Positions 11,603-24,600 of a stretch of 64,000 bases of DNA are shown one piece after another. Source of the stretch: Trichobilharzia regenti. Taxonomy: Eukaryota; Platyhelminthes; Trematoda; Strigeidida; Schistosomatidae. Both the position numbers and the translations under genes were made by a program. The number at the start of each line of letters is the position of its first letter. Position 1 is the first letter of the stretch. Where the stretch lies: assembly GCA_944472135.2 (NCBI GenBank), contig OX235270.1, forward strand, positions 72,425,168 through 72,489,167. The letters run 5' to 3'. The notes beneath the pieces are model-generated. The model made no database searches, had not been told where the DNA came from, and saw nothing but the letters and a program-made list of their open reading frames with translations.

Positions 11603-14029
11603 GATTGCATTTTTGATTGTGTTTATTTTAATTCAACTTTCCTGAAGTGTTAATTCACTTCATGGTCACTTCAGTTTTCAGATTTCTCAGTTCACCTGAG
11701 AATTAAAATACATCATTTTAAACAATTCATGCAGTGCTTTTTTCACTGAAAGTTCAGTCTTCTGAGAGAGGTTAATCTATCTGTATTAGTACCAAAATTA
11801 CCTCTTCTTAATATTCGTCTGCAGGCATAACTAAAATGTTTTCTATATTCAGTTATTCAAACTCAGTTTTACCAGTTTTTATTATGTTTATTGTTGTGCA
11901 TAAGGTCACCGGGTTAATCTGAAAATCGAATCTATTTATATTTTACAAGTGCTGAATGCCATGACTTCTTTCCATGTACACGAGTTTACCGCTAAAATCT
12001 TCTAGAGTTAACAAAACAGAAGTTAAGTAGCAGAATGTTTCTTGTATCGACTATTTGAATGAGGACTTAGTGCTGAAAACGATGATCAGTAAACAGACTT
12101 TACATGATAAAAGAGTATGCTAAATATCACAATTTATCCATGAGGGAACCTCTACACAAGTTTAGTTGATACAGCATACAGAAAATTTTCAAAGTAAAAG
12201 TATTCGCCTAATATTACAATCTTATAGTAAAAACAATTTGCCTGAAATTGTAGTTAAATCCTTCTGCTGAGATTCACAATGCAAATACAAAACTCATGAT
12301 TACGGAAACAAACGTTATGTCATTGAACGCACATAAATATGTCTTGGTTATCTGAGAGAAAATAAAATTTAAAAAATTAAAAGTGGAAACAACTTTACTG
12401 CTACTGCCAAATAGTTGTTGTGACTAAATTACGTTGTAAAGTTACATGGGTGCACAAAGGTTAGCTTGATAAGCCCATGACTTAACCTTATTTCAAGCGC
12501 AAAATAAAGCCTCAGAAATTTGCATTCTCTAGCAGGGGCTGGAAATGACGAGTAAGCTAAACTTTTATTTTGCCAACGAAATCAGTTTAAAATGAAAAAG
12601 TGTTTCAACTTATGGAAGAAATTTTAAAATTCTCAAATTTCCTTTAAATATTGGAATAGGAAATCTCATGCTCATGTTAAATCTACGTTGTAACGTCACT
12701 ACTACAAATACCTTTTAAAAATGTTTAAGGGCTATGACACAAAACTAGAATGCTGTTAATCAAAACCAGCTGTTTGTAATACACTGAAACCAAACAATTT
12801 ATGCCCCATAAAAATATCTTGTCGACATTTCTTTCCGTCTACATTCTCATTTGAGATTTTATGTGACGTTTGAAAGAATTTATCCCATCTAACTGCCAAC
12901 ATTTCGATTATTCGTTTATTGATTATCATCCCAAGTTACTTCTCACTAATTAGATAGTTACACAGTTTACATTTCACCAAGCTTGTAACAATAACAAACT
13001 GACTTGAGTGGTAAGACTTGACAAAAAATATGATTGGTCACTTCACGGAAATAAGCCAATCAATTACAGGTTTCTAGTAAAACTAAAAAATCGAGAAATA
13101 ATGAAACAAAAGAATAAAATTGAAGGGTAGAAATAGTTTTCGTTGAACTGCGTGTACGCACATATACGATGCATAGTAAAATGGCAAAGACTTGAAAACT
13201 AAGGTCATAATGCAGACACTCATACATAAAAATTCATTGAAGCGGAAATATACAACTGACTGTACTGAAGAGTGGACCAAAATTAGAAAAGAAAGTTAAA
13301 GATCCACTATCGTCCTACTTATCCTCCTTTCTGAATAAAGGCCAACTATTGACCAAAATGACTTCTTTCCGATTTCACAGTTCAAATAATGTATAATAAC
13401 CTACTGATATTTTTGATTTGGTTTCCCTCAGTAAAAAGTGTGATACAAGAACCGTTGTACCAATAGGCATATTTTAACTGCCACATAGCGGTTTGTGCAA
13501 ACAATTTATGGAAAGTTCTCAAAATATTCATGGAAGTGAGAAAAGTGAGTCACAAGATTTTTAAGATGCTATGAACACTGAACAGTTACTATGTATATGG
13601 AACTTTTAATCCGTTTTAACTTTCCTTTTCCGTCATAATATGAACTCGTTCCTACTCACCATTTGATTTAAAAATAAACTTTTTTGATTAAAATATACCA
13701 GCTGTCTTGGATTTAAAAGAGGCGAAGTATGTGACAGTATATGTTGCAGGGAAATTAGTGATCTTTCGGGCAGTATGAAGACCTTATAAAAAACCGTGCT
13801 GTATCTGTTTCATCGAAATCCCCATCATCTGAATAGCACCTTACATAATATTTCTTCAAAGAAATACTAATGATTCAATCATCTTTCTAAGGGAAAATTA
13901 CTGTTTACTGTAAATATTCACGAAATAAGGAAGAGCATCAACTGCTTGTTTATTTTTGGGATGCTTCGCTCAGGTACTGAAAACTTCCTAAATTACTTTG
14001 TTATAATAGTTGGTAATACAATTTTGTTG
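11603..14029. other. AT-rich spacer, nothing recognised
   Basis: A few short open frames occur, none with a recognisable motif or convincing splice borders. Confidence 0.45.
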
Positions 14030-14285
14030 AGGGTTGGTGGTTCAACAGAAGATTGCCCGCCACCCACACACATGGTCCAGAGTTCAATCCTTGGCCTACG
14101 CATTCCTAAACCTCGATTAGCCGGTAAAAAACCCAGGTAAAGACCGAAGGCTAATTGTGAACCTAGCAACCCCACGCTGTAAGAATACATCACTCCTACT
14201 GAAACATCGTAGCTTAGTACTTGAAGCCCTATGCTCCATTTAGGAAGTAAAGACATAAAATACACAAAATAAAAAAACACAAAAG
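14030..14285 (+). repeat. tRNA-derived SINE (family A), diverged full-length copy
   Basis: The tRNA-like head (GGTTGGTGGTTCAAC, then box B-like AGAGTTCAATCCTTGG) is followed by the family body (CCTAGCAACCCCACGCTGTAA) and the RTE-like 3' end GAAGCCCTATGCTCC (about 14222-14240). It ends with an A-rich tail. The boxes are more diverged than in the 41005 copy, so this is an older insertion. Confidence 0.75.
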
Positions 14286-17050
14286 TAAAACACTGTTAAA
14301 GAAGTGGATCGAAACCTCCATATTCTATTACATTCTCCTGTGTTTCTTTGTAAAGGTTCTCTGAATATACTGCTTTAATAAAGTGTGCACTGATTTTATT
14401 GGCAAAGGATTTCTTGTTCATATATTTTCGTTATAAGCAAGAGGAAAAGAATGTTTAAATGCCTCTACAATACATTCTTGCTGTGCACAATCTGTAGAAC
14501 AAGTTCTTAATTGAAGTAACATCTGGCTTAGGAATTATCACTAATATCAGTGTTTTTAACATATCTAGCACCACACCTGTGTTTGTACTACAGTGTTTGT
14601 TAGTGTTGCTGTTAAATTAAAGTAAAACTAAGTGTCTAAATCCACTGGTATGCAGTTTCACCTCAGTGATCAATATCACTGGCCCGATTCACAATTTATT
14701 TTTCAGTTAAGCTGAAGCCTTCCAATCAAAAAGACATTTTTATTGACATAACAGTATCAAAGATCAATTTATTTTTAATGAAAACCTCTAAGTGACTCTA
14801 TAAATTTCTTTAAAATTCTTTCAGACTTTAACTGCATGTATCTGAAGAGTTCGGCACGTTACGTGGGATGTATGTATCTCCTGTATCCCAGTAATAACAC
14901 CGGAATAATGATTAAATGCTTGACAGAAAGTATATTTAGTACTATTTCTCTGCTACACAAGAAAGGCAGAAACGTCATTCTTAATTTCCAGTTAGAGTTA
15001 GTTAGAGTTCAGTGTGTGCTAACTATTTTAAATTCGTCAAAATTAATCACATACTAAAATTTAAAAAACCGTATTGCATAGAAAATGCAAGTTAGTAAAT
15101 AACGTGTTTCTTTCAAAGGGCTGGTTTCCCACTGACATCTAACGAAATGCGAAAACAATAATATTTTCTACCTTGGGAATATGTAGTATTAGATTTGTAC
15201 TGCCAAAATCGTTTGAAATGCAAAACAGCATCAACAAGTGCTGCTACAAACAAAAATTCTACTCCAAGCATACCAAGCATTTCAGTATATTTATAGTTCC
15301 ATTTCCTGAAAAATCCAGATTAATTATACTTTACACTCATCATGTATAATGTGACATCTAAAATGTGAATATGTGATAATCTGAATTGTATCAGTATATA
15401 AAATCGGAAATCCTAGTTATTTTGATTCTGTCAACCTACAGGCAACAAGGTCATTTGATTTCAAGATCAAGATTCTTCTGGTAGCACAGATCATCTTCTA
15501 AAAAATACACCGTCAAATATCAATTTGTTGCTATCATCATGTGACGTAGCATTCTGATACCTTCAGTTGTAATTATATTAAAACAGCTCCCTATTATGAA
15601 GTAAAAATTATTACATTAGTCATAGCTTTATTCTCACAAGCATTCATCTGGAGACATCACACTCACTTGGCACTCTGGATATTCTACACTTTTCGAATAG
15701 ACGTTGCCTTGAAAGCTAACAAAAAGGCTCTGCAATTAACCATCCAGCTCAGAGAATACAACAATACCAAAAGCATTCACCTGAGCTACAGATATTATAC
15801 TTAATTTCAACTGTTACCGAAAAACAACGGCATTCACTTGCTATTGGGTCATTAATCTTCTTGTTCAGCCACTATGAAAATTAAATTTTTTGACACAGTT
15901 GTATATCTGACATATTAGACTCAAATTTGATTTTTCCCTAGAAATGTTCTCCATTCCATTGTTTTCACTCTACACTATTTAGACCACATTTAACCCATTT
16001 TGTGCCTCTTGAAATGCATTTCCTTGTTAAACAGCTCTTCCTGTATCTGATCCACTTCAGAATATCCTCTATCAACACTTATTTTCAATGTTTTTGATAT
16101 ATATATATATATATGTATATTAATGACCCAGATAGTAAGCCCTGCAGCTATATAATCCCATGAGTTTAATAAAATATATTCAGTGACTTGCTACGTTCGT
16201 AGACACACTCATTACTGACACCAGTGTGAAGTTTCATCTAGCGAAGCCTTTTCTGTATAGTACTGCTATTTTTCACCTTATATTTCAGCTAATAGTCTTA
16301 CTACACCTCTGTGGGTAAACCACACTCACCCATTGGATAATGATGAATTTGTAATTCGACGGATCCTTTTCATACTACCTTTATTACTGTGATGTACAGA
16401 AACATCACGGCGATGTGGCCAAATTGTACCGTTCGATATTCCAATACTAAAAATATTATCATGTTGCAAACGGCTCTGCTGAAAAATTATCTTGTGAACT
16501 TTGGCAGGCCAAAGCTGTGAGATTTGTAATATCTAGGCATAACTTCCTAGGCACAATATCCCACCAACTTGATAAATAAAGTAGTTACACGTGTACATGA
16601 AAACTATCTAATAATCTTTGTGTCGTAATTTGTTAAGTATTCGTGTAATTAGATTATGACATATAAGAATACAAAACAAAAACAAGCGCTTTAATCCTAA
16701 GTAGTCACAAAGTTTGGTTAATAATTAGCTATGGTACGGAAACAAATTTTAACGCTCATAATACCCACTAAACGAGTGCAATCCTCTCATTATCGATTGT
16801 TTTTAAAGCCTTATTTGCAAATGTTTAGCCATCATGTAAATAACTGGAACGTGACTATCTGTTTAACGTCTTCGCATTAGATACTCAGCTAGGTCTACTT
16901 GTTATCATTCTGAATTATACTCAAAAAGAGGTAAGGAGATTGGCCACTGAGACTGTATGAGATAGACTGGAGTGGCAACAGTGATTCTGATGAGTGCTGA
17001 ATTAAGGCGAAATGAAAGTATGGGTGATTGATGGCTGCAGTAAAATCATG
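14286..17050. other. AT-rich spacer, nothing recognised
   Basis: Contains a TA tract near 16099-16114. No gene, RNA or known repeat could be supported. Confidence 0.45.
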
Positions 17051-17061
17051 ACTACCTTAAG

Positions 17062-17145
17062 AGGTTGGTTTCAAAGGGCAGCTGGTAGACCGCTAGGCTG
17101 ATAGTCTAAACTACCTTTGTTCGAGTCCCACCTACAGCAAATACA
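17062..17145 (+). repeat. tRNA-like sequence, probable SINE head
   Basis: GGCAGCTGGTAGACCG resembles box A and TTGTTCGAGTCCCACC carries a perfect box B core (GTTCGAGTCC). It does not fold convincingly into a cloverleaf with a usable anticodon, so a SINE fragment is more likely than a tRNA gene. Confidence 0.45.
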
Positions 17146-17868
17146 CGCCCCAGGAATATCAGCACACTCACAAAAACCTAACTCATCAACAAATATTATT
17201 CTAGTTGGGAATAATCTCATTTTCTTAAAATCCCTTTCTATTTGCTGCTTAAAACCACTTTAAATATACTAGCTCTCAGTTACATCAGTCTGTTTCAGAA
17301 GTTTCACATTTATTTCGGCATCATTAAAAATGGTGACAACGCCTAAAAACCCTTAGTTAGCAATAAATAAAAACTATAGAAAATAAATAAAAACATTAAT
17401 TCCTCCTTATTCTTTTACTCCTGTTTCGCCCTATTCTTCTTATCGTGACTTCCATGAGTCTTCTCATGAATAAAATTCTATCCCAAGAAAACTGTATCAC
17501 AAATCACTCTCAGTGAGCAGTGTGGTAGCAGAAATAAGGCTATATCCAAATGAATGTTCAAATGATTTAGATATCACGTAATGACTGAAAGCATTCGGGA
17601 CAATGCATGCTATAGGCATGCGCTTCAGAAGAAGTCAACAAAATTAATAAAAAGTGTCAGATGAAGGAAATCATAAACAAATGTTGAAATCATTGATATA
17701 AACAGATTTCATAATAAACTGGTTTCTTTCTTCTTGCCATCAGTGATGATTTTTCACAAGTATAAATCAATATAACGCATACAAATTGTACACAGAATGA
17801 TTTATCCTGGAGTCACCTAAAATGTTTTCATTCCTTCCCTTTCGTTGCACTCCTATCAAAGAAATCAA
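17146..17868. other. AT-rich spacer, nothing recognised
   Basis: No coding, RNA or repeat feature could be supported. Confidence 0.45.
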
Positions 17869-18090
17869 ATAACATCATCACTCACTGAGAAATGCAGGTA
17901 CATCCAGCTGACAAGTCCCAATTAGGACGAAATGCGCATCCTGGATTCCACTGCTAGCCACCATCCACCAATTAATTGTATACAAATCAAATCCCCAGAC
18001 ATCGTCGAAGCATCTGCACAAGAAGCCGACATGTCAACCTGAGACCGAGCACTTCGGTCCAATCAATCGACGGGAAAATCAAAAATTCAA
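17869..18090 (+). repeat. Hammerhead-bearing SINE (Sm-alpha-like), 5'-truncated
   Basis: Homologous to 3110-3330 from AACATCATCACTCACT through GACATCGTCGAAGCATCTGC to TCAATCGACGGGAAAAT, but it lacks the tRNA-like head. The 5' truncation suggests reverse-transcription-mediated insertion. Confidence 0.8.
17902..17946 (+). ncRNA. Hammerhead ribozyme with one core substitution
   Basis: Stem I is perfect, ATCCAG (17902-17907) with CTGGAT (17941-17946). Stem II GTCC/GGAC and GAAA (17929-17932) are intact, as is the ATC cleavage triplet (17938-17940). The core CTGANGA reads CTGACAA (17908-17914): the conserved G8, a catalytic nucleobase in known hammerheads, is A. This copy is expected to be inactive. 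Confidence 0.8.
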
Positions 18091-20289
18091 TTCAATAACT
18101 AATAAAAGACTTCAAGAAAAATTTAACATTTCATATATCTGTATGTTTTTTTTTCTTCAAAACTTAACCAACTCACTACATTGCATACACAAATCCACAC
18201 GATTTTTTTTACGTCTGTTGCTTTTCTTACTACCATAGACACATACAGACTTACTTCCTATCCATCCATATGTTTCCCTTTCCTGTTTGAAGAAATCTGT
18301 GAAGTGTTGAAATAAACAAATGAATTAGGAAAATAAGAGATGAGATTCAATTTGAGCAAGATAGAAAAAGAAGTGAAGATAAAATTAATGATGTATGAAA
18401 ATGATAAAGTCTATGTAGGATTTCATTAGTCCCATTAAGAACTATATAAAGTCAATTTATACTTAGAAGGACAATTTACCTCAAAACACTCAATTTATTA
18501 GAGTCAAATAAATCGTTTTATCTTACATTTTTCAGTGAATATGATTTATACATGACTGAAGTAACGATCAGATGATTATAATCTGCTCCATATATGTGAA
18601 CTTAAACATTGAGATTTTATAGTCCTGTCCATGTGAATAACCTGGTGAGGCACAAAAAGTTCACACCATAGAAACCTTTGAATTCTTCACCGTGCCCCTT
18701 AAAATACCTCAGCGAGACTTACTGTAAACACTGACCAGGTTAGTGAGTAGGGCTCACCAGGACAGTGTTCTCTGATTATATTTTACAAAACTGTTCGATG
18801 TTTATTTCTTATTTCAAAAATAAAATACCAGCTGACATTTTTATCCTTTCTTCGTAAATTTGCATATGATACATATTGGTTTAAGAGTAAGGAGACAGAT
18901 GAATAACTAATACATCATTCTGGAGTATTTCATCTTGAAGTAACCGTACATTCCTATGGTGACTGAAAATATTTCTGTTAAGCTACGTTTGTGCAGGATT
19001 GCGACAAAAATATAACTGTTTATTTCTTTCTATTACGTATATAGTGGTATCTTAAATGAAATGTGCCAACTCCTAGTAGCTAAGTGCTTTGTCAGCCTCA
19101 AAGTCTGCTACTTTCATGTGACGAACATTTAAATACTTGAAGAATTTCCAAAAATATCCTTCAAATACTTAGCAAGATAACGAAATAACCTCCTGTTTCA
19201 TAATCTATGAAACAGATATACACAGATGTTTACACAGAACTCACAGGAGATTGAACATACTGATGTAAATAATACAAGTGATAATAATTTATACATATTG
19301 TATGAGTATCTTTATTTTATCAGTTTGTAATTATTTACAAAAGGAAATGAAGACCGATAATACAGCAAAAATATAGTAAGAAAGAATTTAGGTTTTTCAG
19401 ATAAATAATTAATCAAAATAGAAGCAAAGAATTGATATATTTAGTTGCGTGAAGCAAAAGCTTGTTACGTAATTCTGTTCATGTAATTTAGTCAGACAAG
19501 ATGATAAATACATCAGACAGCCTCCTCAGTATTATTTGAGCATATCATCTTGATGTAAATAGTTTTTATTATTGTCTGCATATGTTTCTATACTAAAATA
19601 ATAAATTATATCGCAAATAACACAATATAGAATTTAAGTACTTCTCATATTTGTGACACCAAATGAACAGGAATAGTGTCACAGAAGAATTTATTAATGT
19701 ATGACCTATTTTCTTTGAGTACTTTGAAAATAGTTTAGAACTTTTAATTCTGGTAAATAATATCCCATTGATAATAAGTCAGACATTCGTCTTTATGAAT
19801 ATAAAAGTGATATAACATCTCATATCGACACAATATTTCGGTGTACGCATAATGCTGAACTTGCATGCAATATGCTGAAACGCATTTGTAAAGCAGCATA
19901 GTGTTTGTTTGTTTGCCTTGTGACTTAAACTTGGAATAAGCATTCACTCTGATAGGAAGTAATTTCCCTTCACTAACAAAACTAACAGCTCTGTATTTAC
20001 CTGATCTCTCCTGTTTCTGAAAGGTCAAAACAACAAAAATCCCAGTGTAAAGTTTTAAACATCGCTAAAATGCCTACGAAGCTCACGTATGCTGTTTATT
20101 CCAAAGATATTTCTTGACAATTTTGTTATTCAGATTAAATAATTGTATTCTTCTTATTTTGTAAAAGTGAATACTTCTCAGTGTGTATCATATTCCCCGT
20201 AAAAATGAATAAATTCAATTTACTAACGGCTATAAAATATGAATTAATGTTCAAAATTCATTTCTGACTCTGTTTTCAAAATTAATAAT
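18091..20289. other. AT-rich spacer, nothing recognised
   Basis: No coding, RNA or repeat feature could be supported. Confidence 0.45.
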
Positions 20290-20515
20290 TTTTCTTCACG
20301 TTCCCAGTGGAATATAGGGCTTCAAGCTAGTTGCTCGGAGTTTGTGTAACAGTGTTTATTTTACAGGATGGGGTTGCTAGCCTCATACCCAACCTTTCCG
20401 CTTTACCAGTCTCACTACCGGCTTAGAGAGGTAAAGGAGTATGTCGGCCGGGATCGAACTCCGGACCATGTGCATGGTCGGCTTAAGTCCCAACCGTTAT
20501 GCCACCGATGCAAGA
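20290..20515 (-). repeat. tRNA-derived SINE (family A), full-length minus copy
   Basis: The reverse complement begins with the GGTGGCATAACGG-like box A. It continues through TCCGGAGTTCGATCCC (box B), CGCTAAGCCGG-like text and GGCTAGCAACCCCATCCTG. It ends in the RTE-like CCTATATTCCACTGGGAACGTGAAG. The layout is the same as the 41005 copy, with moderate divergence. Confidence 0.8.
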
Positions 20516-21371
20516 TTAAGATTAAATAAGATATTTATATTCCTGATGTATTTTGTCATCGTCTGATAAAAAATTGTTAATTGCACACATGTCTGACTGT
20601 TCTTCGAGCAAAATTCACTTGGAAGTACTTGAAATACTGAATAACGCGTTAACACAAGTTATTCATAAGAAATTTCTGTTGAAAAACCACTTATTCAAAA
20701 ATTAAAACAAAAATCACTGGCGTCGTTAATAACAACACAGCCACAATTTTCTTAAATAGAATGATGTAGATGATGCTCCTGTGGACTTAGATATAACTGA
20801 TTCATTTCCCAAATCAAAAAGAGATAAGAAAACACTAGTACTTAATTTGCATGAGCTAATACATTTCTAGGTGTATCAAAAAGCACTTATCTGTACTGTT
20901 CTTTTCAGACGCCATCTAATGTTAAATTCTGATGTCAGAATAGGGGTTATCACTGAAATTTGACCAGATGGTTTATAAAGAAGCCGGTTAACTATAACAC
21001 ACTGTAGTATTGCTTATCATATTTCGTGACGTAAACATCCTTATATTGAAAGTATAAAAACCAAATTACGGAGTAGTTACTCGAGATCGCGTTAGTTTCA
21101 TGTTTCAGTTTGATTTTTAAATTAATTCCATCTGTTGTTCAGTCTGCTCAAGAAAAACACATTTTGAAAGGTATTTGAAAATTGTCAATATGTATTATTT
21201 ATTCCCAACCAAAAGTAATATTACATTAAATAAACCTCTAAAGTGTAACCAGAACACTTTTGGGTTCTTATCATAAACTGATAAGGAACAGTGAAACTGT
21301 ATGAATTAGTATACGGCTTTAGTGTCCTGGTGTGTCACTATTCAGTAACCTGTTCTAATCAAGAATCGAAA
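20516..21371. other. AT-rich spacer, nothing recognised
   Basis: No coding, RNA or repeat feature could be supported. Confidence 0.45.
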
Positions 21372-21372
21372 A

Positions 21373-21606
21373 CACAACCATTCAGCCACCGGGACAGAAT
21401 CTAGTGGTTGGTCAATTCTAACTTCTCCGATTCGTCATCTATAGCGCAGTTGACTACCCATGTCACTGGTAAGTGTTTGTCCTCAGAATCAACTTGGTAG
21501 ACCCCACTGGTCACGACTTTCCACAGTGCGTGCTGATAGAAGAGTCTCAAACAGGGATGAAACAGCTTTCTGGTACTTCTGGGTCCTGGTAAGTCCTCCA
21601 GTTTTA
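21373..21606. repeat. SINE family C: head in minus, hammerhead part in plus orientation
   Basis: 21373-21450 on the minus strand matches the head of the 30255 copy (CGGTGGCTGAATGG, GAAGTTAGAATT). 21525-21606 on the plus strand matches its hammerhead part (GTGCGTGCTGATAGAAGAGTC..GATGAAAC..GGTACTTC). The two halves are therefore opposed, from either two insertions or a local inversion. The ribozyme core is scrambled by small changes and is not expected to cleave. Confidence 0.6.
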
Positions 21607-24600
21607 TTCACTTCGTAATCAAACTCGAAATCCTTATCTTTTCGGTGCGTTCACGTTTCGCTTATAACTGAGATTTTAGGTTCAATTTGGATGCCTTTGT
21701 TTTTGGTTAGCTTGAAAATTTATTTTGCAGATGAAGACAGTGGTCATACAAAGAAAAAGCAAGATACTACATACCGACCTGTACTATTTACCTGAAAGCA
21801 CACAAACATCTTACTAGGTAGCAGTCAGCATATCAGTAAGGGTATAAGTACCGATTACAGAATACTCTGCCACTACTGTCACTTTCTAGCATCCCAAGAC
21901 AAGGTTTTCAAAATAAATGCTACTGTCAAACAAATTCTGCCTCCTCAATTTATACAACTTTGTAGACTTAAATTATGTTTGACATTGTTTTCGATTTTCT
22001 CCAGTGGTTTAAAGTAAGTAACAGTAAATATCGCTCTAAGAGAAAGAACATTATTCAATCACTAGAAGCTTACGATCTGCAAACAATGAAAATTGCACCA
22101 TTATTTGGATGACTTAACCTAAGTTTGATCACATGCTAGTTGCTACCATATTGATGTTCACTAAGGAGTATATTATAGGAAACGAAATAATATAATGATC
22201 TTTATGAAGAATCGCAATATTTAAAGTGTTGATAGTTGAGTGTTGAAGTGACCAACAGTCACGCACGAGGTCCGCGTTAGATTCTCAGTTGGGAAGTTGG
22301 GTGGGATGCTAGCAATCTTATCCCACATAAACATAATCGCAAGTGAAGCCCCAACTACCGAATCCCTACGTTACACTCGAAACACTGAGAACAAATGAAA
22401 CAAACTAAATGTCTCTATTGCTCTTAAATCAAATTTCATGCTACTTTATTACGTTATGTTTTAGTTGCAGAGGTTGACAATATGGTATGTATAAGCAAAG
22501 ACATAAAAAATGGTTTGAATGTCAAGTTACTTCAGCGGTCAAAGGTTTTTAATGGCGTTGTATGTAAGGCTTTAAGTACAATTAGTTATCCAGTTATACA
22601 ATGCCGGGTTGGTGAAAGACATTTTAACACTGTTAATTCATATCTCGTCCAATTAATAAATTTGTGTCTGTGTTAAATGAATATTATTTGACCTCAGTAC
22701 CATCAACTGCAATTTGATAGTAGTATATTCCTTGTAAACCTAGAATCATATATGAACATGAAGCTATTTGGATGAATGTAGTACTAATAAAATTATATAC
22801 CTAAGATTTTCCAGCACGCATAACGTTATAACTTATTTCATTAGGACTTAATTAGCACTCGTATTGACTTGGAGAAGACCAGGTAAAGTAGAAAACGTGT
22901 TACTGTCAATTTAAATTTCATTAAAATAAACATGTTTTTACTTTACTTGTTTGCTTGTTCTTTATCGTTTTTCTATACGCCGACAAAACTTTAAGCGTGT
23001 CACTACAGCTCACTGTTTGAATTAAACATTCCAACTTGTAGAATTATGTCCTATATGCAATCGAAATTAATAAGTAGATAAAATGGCCCTGCGTTATCTA
23101 ATAATGAGACATGATGATATATTAAGCGATGGTTAATTATAAACGAATAAAAGATTTTTTACCATGTTAGTACTTGTTGATGTGATGACGTGAGTTGGTG
23201 CCATATTCATCAAATAATGGAATGACTCTTTTTTGGGAGTAAAAGCATTGCGCGTAATGGGATTCCCAAACAAAATACTAGCTGCGAAATTATCTTGTAT
23301 AGTCACCACAGCATCATAGAAATTAACGAAATGGGTAATTTGTTTGGCAACCAGAGACTAGTTTGAATGATATATTACGCAGCCACCGAAAACAGCGGTC
23401 ATAAGAATCTTGTAAGGATATCATATGTGATATATCAATAAACGGAAATAAAATTTGCAAGGAGACGGTAACAATAGAAACATACATATAAGCTTTGATA
23501 TTTCTAAGCGAAATCTAGAAACATCTGAACTGTATTTTGCCGGAATCATTTCACACACCATGCATCCATAACGATTTAAAGCAAGAATTTCTTTCACAGA
23601 AACTGTGAAAGTAACATGCTACAGAATTTTCAGTACAGAAGACCAAATGGAATCTATGCGACTAAAATCGTAATTTATAATTACCAAATGTAATTTGGAA
23701 AAATAAAATAGATACTGTAGAGGAACACAAGATTTCACAAGGGCAAATGTGTCAATTCTGAAATGTGGTCCATATTTTCGGCTCATACAAGGCAAAGTTA
23801 CAGTTAAAGTCATATTTTGATGATTATTTTGTGTTTATGGAACTTAATTTACCCTTGATTTGAGTATTTTACATTTTTCAGACACCTAAAAATAAAACTC
23901 TGTTTTTGATTGATTTCTAGTCAAAAGAAAAAGGCAAAATGACTGTGAATCTCAATAATGAAATAAAATGAAGTCTGATCCATATGGAAATGCTGAGCAA
24001 ATATATTCAAAACTCACATAGTAAACCCCAGTTGCCCTGGTTACCAGTGCCCTGCCTATTAACTGATGGGGAAGAGTTCTTCATTTACTTACAGGTTAGT
24101 TGATTGCAGTATGATGAATTCACTCAAAAGTAAAATGCCCGTAACTTCCCATTAGCTTTAACTGAGAAGCAGTGTATTTAAAATCTAAAAAACCATTGAA
24201 AATGACCTCACTTTTTACACGTTTCGGTTGACCAGAGAAAACAACTCTGTATTTTCAATGAAAGCAGTACTAATTATAGGATTTATCGCTCGAAAGTAAG
24301 GGAGCTGTCTTGATAATTTGTGACATTTACGTATATTAAGAACATGATAATTTCTGCACAAGTGAGTAAACTATGTGTAAATTGCTCCCCGATTCACGCA
24401 TTCTAGAGAGATAAAGACAGTGAGTAGCCTTAATTCACAAAACACATCTAATCACAGAAATCTGTGAACTGACCAGGGTTATTATATGGTTGAATCAGAA
24501 AAATCTCAAAATACTTGACACTTTAAGTTATTACCACTTTTTAAAAGCTATCCCATATGTACGCATATGTAGATGACTAGAAATAGAAAAGCCACCTTAA

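Noticed and set aside
17062..17145. True tRNA gene
   Set aside because: Box B is good, but the arms and anticodon loop do not pair acceptably; treated as a SINE head.
22471..22484. 14-base segment with acceptor ttgcag and donor gtatgt
   Set aside because: Its length would change phase, and nothing else supports it.
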